28,017 bases of DNA from Priapulus caudatus (taxonomy: Eukaryota; Priapulida; Priapulimorpha; Priapulimorphida; Priapulidae): assembly GCF_000485595.1 (NCBI RefSeq), contig NW_014577222.1, positions 416,572 through 444,588 of the forward strand. Reading direction: 5' to 3'. Below, one piece after another: positions 20,801 to 27,845 of the stretch (positions are counted from its first letter, which is position 1; each line of letters starts with the position of its first letter). The translations under genes were made by a program, and so were the position numbers. The notes under the pieces were generated by a model that saw only the letters and a program-made list of their open reading frames with translations, was not told the DNA's origin and did no database searches.

Positions 20801-22875
20801 ACACAATAACAACTACTACACTACTACTTACCTCCATCACGACCTTTGCTGACATATTTGGCCACCAGGGCCGTCTTCCCAAGGTAGCTGGATTCCTCTG
20901 CCACTAAAGCACAGAGTCGCCTATACGCCTTGAAGCTGTTGTCCTTGTGCTCCGGGATGCCTGCTGCCTGAGCTGGTGCAGGTGCAGGTGTAGGTGTCGT
21001 GGCAGCTTAAAGGATTTTACAAAAATCTCTCAAATCTCTCTTCAACTTCTCAGAATCTTAACTCCACGCTGTCGTGAAACATCTAGGCAATTGTGTTTCC
21101 AATTGTATGAATCGCTGAATTACAATAGTTAAACAATTTTGGTGATAACTAATTTGCTATAAAAATAAAAATTAGAAGAAGAGTAACACATATACACCTG
21201 GTGCAGAGTCAACCTTGGTACCACTAGCTGCATTCTCAGTATCCTTCTTACTCTTCTGTGGCGTTTTCTTTGGTGTTGCCTTCTTCGGCGTCCGCTGCGC
21301 TCGTTCTAATAAACAGACAAATGCAAAAATCTGACGTGAACAAATTAGATTGTGAGGCCGATTACACAGAGTACGTTTAATTGGGATGCCCGGCAAATAA
21401 CCCTACCGTCTGTTCCGGTGTTGCTACACAGTTACAGTAATGTAGCCGTCAGCATTACTTCCAATTAAATTACGGCTTACTTTCATTACATAACGATATT
21501 CTCTGTTTAATATAATTGAGTAATAACAAACCCACATTTGAAAAATGCCGGTGTGCTTTACAGATGACGCGGCATCTCTCGTGCTCCATCGCACAGTAAT
21601 GGAGGGAGTCAGCGCTTTCTAAGAACTTAAAAGGAACCGTAACCATACTGAATAAACATTGAGAGTTCATTGATAATGATGAGGCACCCCACCGTACCTT
21701 TGATAAGCTGCAGGATAGTGTCCTTGTCAGCCTGCTCCATGTTTTCCCACCCTTCCAGGTCTTCAGGATCCTCGATAACTTTGGTCGTTGCCCGAGCTTT
21801 CTGCAATATAACAGCACCAAAATATACGCGCTCTACAAGAAGATTCATTACATTGCACGAATTCAGTGACATCCTTGGCAATGTAATTATGTTAGGAGAA
21901 TGTAGATATTGATCACAAACTGCATATTCTCACCCACACATAAGTATTCTTGCTATTAATTAATTTCAGTTATTAGTGTTTTAATGTTAGATTGCCTGAT
22001 GATATCATGTATCCTGTATGAGAAACTTCTAGGGAATACAACTATCTATCTGTCTGCCTGCCTCCATGCCTGCCTGCTTGCCTCCTTGCCTGTCTATCTC
22101 TCTTCCTGCCTGCCTGCCTATCTGTTTGCCTGCCTGTCTGCTTGCCTGCCTGCCTGCCTCCCTGTCTACTTGCCTGCCTCCCTGTCTGCTTGCCTGCCTG
22201 CCTGCCTGCCTCCCTGTCTGCTTGCCTGCCTGCCTTCCTGCCTACCTTCCTGACTGCCTACCTTTTTGCCTGCCTCCCTCCTTCTTTGTCTGTCTGCCTG
22301 CCCAGCTGCCTGTCAGCTTGCCTACCTCCTTGCCTGACTGCCAACAACTTACCTACCCACCTATCTATTGATCGCTCCATCTATATATACGATGCCGAGT
22401 TATATATGAAATCTGGACCAGCATGACACACGTGCAAGTGTCGCTGACGACAAACATGCCACGTCTCTGGCACACAACAGTCGCTTACAATGAACGTCTC
22501 AAACATGCACGAGACGTGATGCCAGAGCTTCATGTCGCCTCCCTCCTCGCTGAATGGGTTCGCCACGACCTTCGCGATTCGCGGGAGCCCCTTCTCGATC
22601 TTCTGCTTGCACTTCTTGCAACCGGCCGTGCCTCGCTTCGCATACTCCACACAGTACTTGTTGTCGGCCATGACAGTTGCTCGTGTAAGCTGCCCCACGT
22701 CTGTGCGAATGCTGTGCAGCAGCGGGTTTCTGGCGTCCAAGAAAACTTTGTAGAGTGGTGGACTTCTGGTATGTGTGCGAACGTAGAGCAGAGGTCCAGA
22801 GGCTCTGCGCAAGGTGACTCGAGCAAAACTGTTTCGCAGAAACTGGCTTGACAACGTCGTGAACAGGAGCAGCAT
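12691..22875 (-). CDS. LIG3: DNA ligase III, spliced gene (19 coding exons reconstructed)
   Basis: ATP-dependent ligase that seals nicks in base-excision and single-strand-break repair in the nucleus and maintains mitochondrial DNA. Nineteen exons join with matching phases into 909 codons; reading through the last donor adds 18 residues before a TAA at 12693-12691. Domains in long-form numbering: leader 1-68; PARP-type zinc finger about 69-128; basic linker rich in TPKK 130-215; DNA-binding domain about 216-420; nucleotidyltransferase domain about 430-640 with EIKYDGER (catalytic Lys 472), FVFDC, EGLVLKD and [12 protein letters not shown] fold to about 785 with [14 protein letters not shown]; tail with seven consecutive Asp and a KKKRK signal. 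The linker is shorter than in the human protein as I recall it. No BRCT domain was recognised, so the 3' end is the uncertain part. Family identity is near certain because the zinc finger and the KYDGER region closely match vertebrate LIG3. Confidence 0.97.
12748..12876 (-). CDS. LIG3: LIG3 exon 19: nuclear localisation signal
   Basis: Encodes [20 protein letters not shown], then [20 protein letters not shown]. Joined to exon 18 it makes SKKKRKLE, a classical monopartite nuclear signal. Acceptor GTTTTAG. There is a possible donor CAA/GTAGGT; without splicing, the frame adds 18 residues and stops with TAA at 12693-12691. No BRCT homology is seen. Confidence 0.75.
13145..13372 (-). CDS. LIG3: LIG3 exon 18: acidic and basic tail
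   Basis: Encodes [19 protein letters not shown], a run of seven Asp, a Ser/Thr-rich stretch and [18 protein letters not shown]. Acceptor CTTGTAG. The donor AAG/GTAGAA is weak; if retained, the frame runs 16 more codons to a TGA at 13096-13094. Placement rests on phase and order, since this region is not conserved in sequence. Confidence 0.85.
13373..14415 (-). other. LIG3 intron 17
   Basis: This 1,043-bp intron is AT-rich. I see no conserved reading frame, no clear transposon ends and no recognisable RNA gene in it. Confidence 0.7.
14416..14637 (-). CDS. LIG3: LIG3 exon 17: OB fold and C-terminal ligase motif
   Basis: Encodes [40 protein letters not shown] and [20 protein letters not shown], closely matching the end of the LIG3 catalytic core. 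Acceptor TACCAG; donor AGG/GTATGT; phase 0. Confidence 0.97.
14638..15074 (-). other. LIG3 intron 16
   Basis: The intron has a (TA)n tract at about 14658-14673. Otherwise it is AT-rich with nothing recognised. Confidence 0.7.
15075..15217 (-). CDS. LIG3: LIG3 exon 16: OB-fold domain
   Basis: Encodes [19 protein letters not shown], then [20 protein letters not shown]. Acceptor TTTGTAG. The donor AAG/GTTTTT is weak, but the phase and the next exon fit exactly. Confidence 0.95.
15533..15656 (-). CDS. LIG3: LIG3 exon 15: motif V
   Basis: Encodes [20 protein letters not shown], then [19 protein letters not shown]; motif V is [10 protein letters not shown]. Acceptor ACACAG; donor AAAG/GTAGGT, phase 1. 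Confidence 0.97.
15692..15811. repeat. Intron 14 (TA)n and (GCAC)n microsatellites
   Basis: (TA)n at 15692-15719 is followed by a long CGCA tetranucleotide run at 15740-15811, within the 233-bp intron 14. Together they take up about half of that intron. Confidence 0.95.
15817..15895 (-). repeat. 42-bp tandem duplication across exon 14 donor
   Basis: Two copies share GTACCTCACACTATAGCACA on the plus strand. The duplicated unit includes the exon/intron boundary: minus-strand ATCACG/GTACGT at the real donor and ATCATG/GTAAAG at the second copy, with GT starts 42 bp apart (15889 and 15847). Confidence 0.85.
15890..15967 (-). CDS. LIG3: LIG3 exon 14: motif IV
   Basis: Encodes [19 protein letters not shown] then LVLKDIT, including EGLVLKD of ligase motif IV. 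Acceptor TTGGCAG; donor ACG/GTACGT. The donor region is tandemly duplicated 42 bp into the intron. Confidence 0.96.
16150..16321. mobile_element. Mariner-type MITE in LIG3 intron 13
   Basis: Inverted ends CAGTCAAACC and GGGTTGACTG are each flanked by TA (16148-16149 and 16322-16323), the target duplication of Tc1/mariner elements. The 172-bp body has no coding capacity. Confidence 0.65.
16441..16528 (-). CDS. LIG3: LIG3 exon 13
   Basis: Encodes [20 protein letters not shown] then MFSEMKFVT, colinear with human LIG3. Acceptor TTTGCAG; donor ACG/GTAAGT; ends in phase 0. Confidence 0.97.
16806..16885 (-). CDS. LIG3: LIG3 exon 12: FVFDC motif
   Basis: Encodes [20 protein letters not shown] then [15 protein letters not shown] is the conserved core strand of the catalytic domain. 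Acceptor TTGTAG; donor AAAC/GTAAGT, phase 2. Confidence 0.97.
17084..17920. mobile_element. Fold-back element in LIG3 intron 11
   Basis: Arms of about 310 bp (17084-17390 and 17526-17838) are inverted copies of each other with scattered substitutions, separated by about 135 bp. Both outer ends run into (TA)n. The outer end of the right arm, GGTGTCATRCTCTTCTCCC onwards, is duplicated again at 17867-17920. No transposase or clear target duplication was found, so the superfamily is unassigned. Confidence 0.8.
17961..18092 (-). CDS. LIG3: LIG3 exon 11: nucleotidyltransferase domain
   Basis: Encodes [20 protein letters not shown] then [19 protein letters not shown], nearly identical to vertebrate LIG3. 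Acceptor CCACAG; donor AAG/GTAGCT; phase 0. Confidence 0.98.
18466..18621 (-). CDS. LIG3: LIG3 exon 10: adenylation active site
   Basis: Carries ligase motif [18 protein letters not shown]. The Lys in KYDG (codon 472, or 404 from the nuclear start) forms the covalent AMP adduct. [15 protein letters not shown] follows. The acceptor CTCGCAG belongs to the innermost copy of a 41-bp tandem repeat; the donor is AAG/GTATGT. Phase 0 at both ends. Confidence 0.98.
18622..18807 (-). repeat. 41-bp minisatellite carrying repeated 3' splice sites
   Basis: Four complete 41-bp units and part of a fifth lie at the 3' end of intron 9. On the minus strand each unit ends in GTGTCTCGCAG (one copy TCTTGCAG), so AG sites recur at exactly 41-bp steps with their G at 18622, 18663, 18704, 18745 and 18786. 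The two units nearest the exon include TACTGAC, a good branch-point match; others have TACTCAC or TACTCGC. Confidence 0.92.
18954..19128 (-). CDS. LIG3: LIG3 exon 9: domain junction
   Basis: Encodes [20 protein letters not shown] and the segment [16 protein letters not shown] that leads into the catalytic domain. Acceptor TGTGCAG; donor TTG/GTGAGT; ends in phase 0. Confidence 0.97.
19401..19478 (-). CDS. LIG3: LIG3 exon 8: DNA-binding domain
   Basis: Encodes [19 protein letters not shown] followed by NAGSKH, one of the best conserved LIG3 segments. Acceptor ATTTCAG; donor CACAT/GTGAGC, phase 2. Confidence 0.97.
19759..19928 (-). CDS. LIG3: LIG3 exon 7: DNA-binding domain
   Basis: Encodes [12 protein letters not shown], then [16 protein letters not shown], then [16 protein letters not shown], colinear with vertebrate LIG3. 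Acceptor TTTTAG; donor AAAAG/GTATGT, ending in phase 2. Confidence 0.96.
20061..20105 (-). CDS. LIG3: LIG3 exon 6, 45-bp microexon
   Basis: Fifteen codons, [15 protein letters not shown], align with IFNCNPDDMARDLEQ of human LIG3. Acceptor CTCCAG; donor CAG/GTAATA; phase 0 at both ends, so skipping it would keep the frame. Confidence 0.95.
20404..20510 (-). CDS. LIG3: LIG3 exon 5: DNA-binding domain
   Basis: Encodes [17 protein letters not shown] and [16 protein letters not shown], matching the vertebrate LIG3 segment. Acceptor TTACAG; donor CAG/GTATGC; ends in phase 0. Confidence 0.96.
20511..20831. repeat. Intron 4 CA-rich microsatellite
   Basis: From about 20560 to 20800 the intron is dominated by degenerate CA repeats (CACACA, GCATGCAC, CATACA), ending in a purer (CA)n run near 20770-20791. 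Confidence 0.9.
20832..21005 (-). CDS. LIG3: LIG3 exon 4: start of DNA-binding domain
   Basis: Opens with an Ala/Pro/Thr-rich stretch, then [20 protein letters not shown], which aligns with the first helix of the LIG3 DNA-binding domain. Acceptor CTTTAAG; donor GGAG/GTAAGT; phase 1 at both ends. Confidence 0.94.
21198..21305 (-). CDS. LIG3: LIG3 exon 3: basic linker
   Basis: Encodes a Lys/Pro/Thr-rich linker ([17 protein letters not shown]) between zinc finger and DNA-binding domain. Such linkers are poorly conserved, so support comes mainly from phase (1 in, 1 out), TTATTAG acceptor, CAG/GTGTAT donor and the open frame. Confidence 0.88.
21698..21800 (-). CDS. LIG3: LIG3 exon 2
   Basis: Encodes the end of the zinc-finger region: KARATTK, then [19 protein letters not shown], close to vertebrate LIG3. 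The acceptor is ATTGCAG and the donor AAAG/GTACGG, ending in phase 1. Confidence 0.95.
21801..22488. repeat. Intron 1 with degenerate TGCC tetranucleotide array
   Basis: From about 22040 to 22370 the plus strand is a pyrimidine-rich array of TGCC, TGTC, TCCC and TTGC tetramers. It lies inside LIG3 intron 1 and creates long spurious Cys/Leu/Pro reading frames. Confidence 0.9.
22489..22875 (-). CDS. LIG3: LIG3 exon 1: mitochondrial leader and PARP-type zinc finger
   Basis: This exon encodes residues 1-129. An in-frame TGA at 22914-22912 makes the ATG at 22875 the first possible in-frame start. The first 46 residues have several Arg, one Lys and no Asp or Glu, as in a mitochondrial presequence. 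The second ATG (22671) opens [18 protein letters not shown], which aligns with the vertebrate nuclear start. Zinc ligands are Cys18, Cys21, His52 and Cys55 in nuclear numbering. The exon ends in ATT followed by GTAAGC, phase 0. Confidence 0.96.
22669..22671 (-). promoter_or_regulatory. LIG3: Internal start codon for the nuclear LIG3 isoform
   Basis: This ATG has G at -3 and G at +4, a strong initiation context. The upstream ATG at 22875 has T at -3 and C at +4, a weak one. Leaky scanning past the first ATG would give a nuclear protein lacking the 68-residue leader. The same arrangement is known for vertebrate LIG3; its use here is inferred. Confidence 0.7.
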
Positions 22876-23626
22876 GCACAGCAGCAGCAGACGACGATTA
22901 CCAAAAACCTCTCACTGCTGCTGCTATTTACTGTAAAACGAATGTACATTGACAGTTCAAAAAATGTATATAATCTGTGTGTGAATCTTGCAAAAGAATT
23001 ACTAGTAATACTATTCAGTACTAAGTAATGCTACCTCAGGGTTCTACATGGGAATTTCAGAAGGCATGTCATTTATGGATAGATGGGGGAGGGCTCGAGA
23101 GGAGGTTTTACCAGAGTCGATTACCCTTGTTATAAGCGGCCCCGATACACAGCTAGGTAAACACGATCAGTCAGGAAACATATACATGATCAACATGTAA
23201 AAACAATGTTACTGCATTGTGATTCCCAATAGTAAACACGGCTGGAAATTAAGGCATATCGATTATGCAATTAACACATGTTGAGGATTTATGGGATGTC
23301 ATAAATTAGCTTCAGCTTTGTCTGGCCTGACATGCAGTACAGGCCTGGGAAGAACCCTGCCATCTAGTACCTTATTGGTGCATTTAGGTAATAGTATTAC
23401 TACCATTAGCCCCCATTTACTTTTACCATTTAGCCAGATTGGATTGTTTATCAAATGCAAATGAACCAAAAGCACATGGATGCAGCTATGTCTAAATTAC
23501 AGCAGCAGTGCTAGTGAGCGGGCACCAGTTGCCTGTCGTTTCCCATTACAGCAATGCTGGTCGTATAGCAACGAACTGTAATTGGGAGGGTAATTGTATA
23601 TTGTTATATTGTATATATATATAGTA
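22876..23626. other. LIG3 upstream region, no gene seen
   Basis: Non-coding in all frames as far as I can judge. A CTG/CAG-rich patch sits just upstream of the first ATG. A TATATAC-like string near 22966-22973 on the minus strand could be a TATA element, which is weak evidence. A (TA)n run near 23611-23624 borders the Helitron-like element. Confidence 0.5.
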
Positions 23627-24493
23627 CTAGCTGCGGGTACCCGCTGCGCTGGGTAAAATCGTGCTACTAATTCATACTACTAATAATTGGACACAATAGG
23701 AACATTGGGTAAAAATCGACAATATAACATTGCACACAATATCAATATTTACAAATCAGTCTAATAAGATAATAAGCATGGGGAAAAACTGTTACGTATG
23801 ACATTTATATGACAGCAGAACCCAACTTAGAACCCCTGGAACATAATAGTAATATGGTGCAAATGAGAAAAAGTTATTATAACAGCATGTACGAATGGGT
23901 TGCAGTTTTCATTTGAAAACCTCTTGATAAACAATGGTTTGCGTGTTATTGTCTGGTGGAAATATGTAGAGATTGCTGGCGTCTCGAACTGTTGATCGAG
24001 CTCACCACGTACATCCATTGTCAGATCGTAGGGTGAATAAACGAAATTGGGTATATAGTACAGATAGAGACAGGCCAGCGAGTGGGGTCTGTGTCCATTG
24101 GATATTGTCTAGTGAATGCTTGGCGCGCAACCATGCACATTGAAATAAAGGAATTTTTCTACTGAATCAGAAAAGGCATAGCTTTCGAATGGTACAATGG
24201 ATTCTGAAATCGTAGCATGAATAAAAAAAGTCGATATATAGTATACAGACAGGCCAGCGAGTGGGGAAATTTGTAATTATAAAAGAATGTTTACTCACTT
24301 GGTACGCGTCTTTATGCGTTGATGTTTTGAGCAATCGTAACCTCTCAAACTATATGATACTCATACTAAACTATAGTGAATCTCTATAAATATTTACAAA
24401 TCAGTCTAATCAGATAATAAGCATGGTAAAAAACGGTTACGTATGACATTTGTATGACAGCACAACCCAACGTAGAACCCCTGGAACATAATA

Positions 24494-24500
24494 GTAATAT
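24494..24500 (+). repeat. Target-site duplication (left copy), GTAATAT
   Basis: This 7-bp sequence recurs at 25292-25298. The unoccupied paralogous site at 23849-23855 has a single GTAATAT followed by GGTG, which fixes the duplication at exactly 7 bp. Confidence 0.9.
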
Positions 24501-25291
24501 CAGGAGTAGATAATAGGGAGGAGTTTGACATCAATAAACAAGGGAAATTCGTCATTTACTAGCCTTATAATACCTACGATTTACTACACGTAAATCATCC
24601 AACTTGAGCTCAAATCGGACACAGTACATTCGCCAATCATCGTGCGAAATCGTTTCCTCGTAGACACCCGCAATCCGGAGATACAGCCTAAAACGTACGA
24701 CATGATTCTCCATTCTCTGGCCATCAATCCAACGCCATTGCGCGCCTATAATTCAAACAAAAGGCAGCTACCTAACGCGCTATTGCTAACTGAGCGAGGC
24801 ATGTGGCTCGCTGGGAGATTAGGCATCAACACTCGGCGAGATAACCTTTGAACCGGTACACAGCTACACAGGCCACCTTTGTACATAGCTGGCATGCCTT
24901 CACGCACGCACGCCAACCGCATGATTAGCTCGTCGAGTGTTGCGTCGATCTCCAATCTCCCTGCGAGCCACAACGCCACATTCAGCTATCCGAGAGAGCA
25001 AACACAGCGACTGCGCGGCAGTGTTGCTGCCTTGTCTGAATTATAGGCGCCCAATGGCGTTGGATTGATGGCCAGAGAATGGAGAATCGTGTCGTACGTT
25101 TTAGGCTGTATCTCCGGATTGCGGGTGTCTACGAGGAAACGATTTCGCACGATGATTGGCGAATGTACTGTGTCCGATTTGAGCTCAAGTTGGATGAGTT
25201 ACGCGTAGTAAATCGTAGGTATTATAAGGCTAGTAAATGACGAATTTCCCTTGTTTATTGATGTCACACTCCTCCCTATTATCTACTCCTG
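24501..25291. mobile_element. 791-bp fold-back transposon nested in the Helitron-like element
   Basis: Ends are CAGGAGTAGATAATAGGGAG and its inverse. The inverted arms run about 270 bp (24501-24772 and 25022-25291) with few differences, around a roughly 250-bp unique centre. GTAATAT flanks both sides (24494-24500 and 25292-25298). No transposase is encoded. The CAG...CTG ends recall hAT elements, but those make 8-bp duplications, so the superfamily stays open. Confidence 0.85.
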
Positions 25292-25679
25292 GTAATATGG
25301 TGTAAATAAGAAAAAGTTATTCTAACAGCATGTACGAATGGGTTGCACTTCTCATTTCAAAGCCTCTTGATAAACAATGCAGTCGTAACCTCTGAACAGG
25401 TTCCTGGTTGTGCTCTGTTTTAGTATCGGTTTCGGTTTCACAATACCAGCAGCTGATGGAATGGGTGATTGATTTTTCTGTGTGTGGCAGCACTGTACAG
25501 TCGATCAGTGCTGACATTGTGGGAAGATTCACGAATTGAGGGGTTTTTTACGGATTTTTCGGTGAGTTTGACGGTTTGGCAGGTTTTTTCCAGCTAGGAA
25601 CCCCGGGTATAAGAGATGGCCCTGTGAAAATTGCATCCAGATCGCTTGGGCGGTTTGGCCGCCTATAGGGAATTAAAGA

Positions 25680-25713
25680 TACATACATACATACATACAT
25701 ACATACATACATA
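25680..25713 (+). repeat. (TACA)n microsatellite
   Basis: About eight TACA units directly follow the Helitron-like 5' end. Confidence 0.95.
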
Positions 25714-25858
25714 CGAACTCAAATATATATTAGATAATGTTTATTGTACGTCATAAACTCAAAGATGCAAGCCTAGTTTGGGACCCTGGGTGGCATTTTT
25801 GCAAAAGTACAGACCTTTAAAAGCAATCTTGAAGGAATGGCAATCTTCACCTGACCTA

Positions 25859-25946
25859 GCTCTAGTACTATAGCCCGCGTTCGATTAACTGCCGCAGGTT
25901 AGTTAATCCGCGGCAGTTAATCGAACGCGGGCTATAGTACTAGAGC
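25859..25946. repeat. Perfect 37-bp inverted repeat with 14-nt loop
   Basis: 25859-25895 is the exact reverse complement of 25910-25946. The arms begin GCTCTAGTACTATAGCCCGC. A second partial copy of the left flank and arm, CCTGACCTAGCTCTAG, recurs at about 25951. This is a very stable potential hairpin or cruciform; no gene is recognised around it. Confidence 0.92.
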
Positions 25947-26699
25947 GAAACCTGACCTAGCTCTAGTTCTACGGTATAGCCCTTGTTCACCAGTCGCCCT
26001 GAGCTACACCTGACCGGGGTATATTAAATTATAGGAGAGGTTAATGGTTGAACATCTTTGAACCGTTATAAGTTGTGTAGGAAAAAAAGCTGACACGAAG
26101 TGGAGGCCAATCATGTTTAAGTTTAATTAAAACACCCTCGGAAGCTTTTGGATACCTAAACCGACCAGGCTCTCCAACTGTTACACGTCGTAGGAAACTC
26201 CATATCGTAGAAACGTCGAACAAAACAAAACACTATTCGTAGTTCTAGATTCTGCCACTACGTGGCGCGCGTGCTGATCAACTTCCCAGCCAAACTCCAC
26301 GACAGATGGCGCTCTCGCTCATGGGCTCAAGCGCTGCTACTCCTGAGCAGAGCAGAGCACCTAAGCTGAGCAGAGCAGAGCACCTAAATCAACGTTGAAA
26401 ATTAAAGTTGATATAATATAAGTGCTCTGTCCTGAGTGAGCGAAGGTGCACTGCATGCAGTTTGCTTCCCAGCTAGCCTGGGCATATAAATTTATTTTTA
26501 TCATAATTATGCCCTGAAAGTCTGTAGTAGAAATTACTTTTACAGTTATACGAAACATTGACATTGGGAATTTCAATAATATTAACATGAGAAAAAATGA
26601 AACGTGGAAGAATTTTTCGTGCCCATCAAGGGATTCGAACCTTTCCTTGCCCTGCCGCTAACAAACCCCTATATATATCTATATTATATAATTATATGC

Positions 26700-26777
26700 A
26701 CTGGCGTAGCTAAGGGGGGGCACAAGGGGGCCATGGCCCCCCCTGTTGATTGGCAAACAAAACAAAAAAAAACTTTT
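26700..26777 (+). mobile_element. Probable transposon terminus
   Basis: ACTGGCGTAGCTAAGGGGGG followed by the perfect palindrome GGGGGCCATGGCCCCC (26726-26741) looks like the end of a dispersed repeat of a type common in invertebrate genomes. It breaks off at a poly-A-like run, an undetermined base (26778) and a (CA)n tract. The other end is not visible. Confidence 0.35.
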
Positions 26778-26778
26778 N

Positions 26779-26861
<83 letters not shown>

Positions 26862-26902
26862 TTCCTCTCACTCTCCCCGCTCTCTCTCTCTCTCTCACAC
26901 AC
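26778..26902 (+). repeat. (CA)n tract with one undetermined base, then (TC)n
   Basis: Base 26778 is N, immediately before a long pure (CA)n run to about 26856; a TC-rich run follows to about 26897. Confidence 0.95.
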
Positions 26903-27039
26903 ACTTTCCCTCCGTACCCCCCTCTCTTTCGCCCTCCTTCCATCGGTAGCTTTGCATTCGCAGCAGCGGCCGTGCGTGATGGTAGAACCATGTAGACAGC
27001 AGCCGACGATCCGCAGACCACCCGACAGCCGCCCGCATG

Positions 27040-27300
27040 AATGCAGATGAATCCACGCAGCCTCTTCCTCATCCTCCTCCTCCTCCTCCTCATCATCATC
27101 ATCCGTCTCCTGCTCCTCTTCATCTTACTATTCTGCCTCTTTCTCTTCTTCCTCCTGATCCTTCTCCTGTTCCTATTCTTCCTCCCATTCATCCTCCTCC
27201 AACTCCTCCTCTTCCTCCTTAAACTCCTCCTCTTCCTCTAAGTCTTCCTCCTCCTCCTTCTCTTTCTCCTTCTCATATCCTTCACTTCTTCCTCATCCTT
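27040..27300 (+). repeat. Pyrimidine-rich CTC/TCC tract
   Basis: Almost entirely C and T on the plus strand, built from CTCCTC and CTTCCT. The open frames here are compositional. Confidence 0.9.
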
Positions 27301-27845
27301 CTTCTCACGCGGTTGAGCCTTCTCCCCTCTTCCCCCCCCTGGCTTTCTGTCTGGTTCGAAGTCCAACCCCTCCCCTCCTCTCCGGGTTTCTGTCAGGGTT
27401 ACGTGGGTTCGACGCGCCCTCCTCGCTCCCCTCGGGGGCTTGTGCTGTCGGGGTTTACTAGGCGTCCGACCCCCTGCCCTTCCTCCCCCGGCTTTCTGTT
27501 TGCTGGGTTCGGGGTTCGACCCCCTCTTCTTCGCCCTGCGCTCCCCTCCTCCTCCTCCCCCTCCCGTTGGGAGGTCGCGGCGCGTCTCTCCCTCGTCGCT
27601 TCAAAGAGTTTGAGGGTGAGGCGTCGCCGCCGCCCAGCCAGCGATCCGCCCGACGAGCGAATCTGAATTGCAGATAAGCCGCCCGGCCCGGCCGCCCCGC
27701 CGTCCGGTTGTGCGGCACCGGGTGGCGGCGGGTCCGGGCGGGTCAGAGAAGGGGCGGCGGGACGGGCGCGTTCGCGTCCCTAGAATCTTGCACGCCGCGT
27801 TCGATTTAAGTGGGCTTCTCGGGAGGAAAGAGCGTTGGCGGTAGC
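27301..27845. other. GC-rich, CpG-rich block with no recognised gene
   Basis: Base composition changes sharply. Related motifs recur around CTTTCTGTCTGGTTCGA and GGGTTCGACCCCC. I considered ribosomal spacer or a CpG-island promoter but recognised no rRNA core, exon or protein. Confidence 0.5.

Larger units (their letters stand above)
23627..25679 (-). mobile_element. Non-autonomous Helitron-like element
   Basis: On the minus strand the element starts TCTTTAATTCCC just after an A (25680) and ends CTAG just before a T (23626), as expected for Helitrons, which insert between A and T. The 3' end has a short hairpin, ACCCAGCGCAGCGGGT, followed by ACCCGCAG and then CTAG. No Rep/helicase coding was found. 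The body contains a direct duplication of about 200 bp (about 23738-23938 and 24388-24500 plus 25292-25380) and carries a nested fold-back insertion. A (TACA)n tract adjoins the 5' end. Confidence 0.65.

Noticed and set aside
22532-22851. Plus-strand frames opposite LIG3 exon 1
   Set aside because: They are antisense shadows of the strongly conserved zinc-finger exon.
26615-26675. Possible tRNA or tRNA-derived SINE on the minus strand
   Set aside because: GGTTCGAATCC is a perfect box B, but no box A lies at a suitable distance and no cloverleaf can be drawn.
27301-27845. Ribosomal DNA or spacer
   Set aside because: Composition fits, but no conserved 18S, 5.8S or 28S core segment was recognised.
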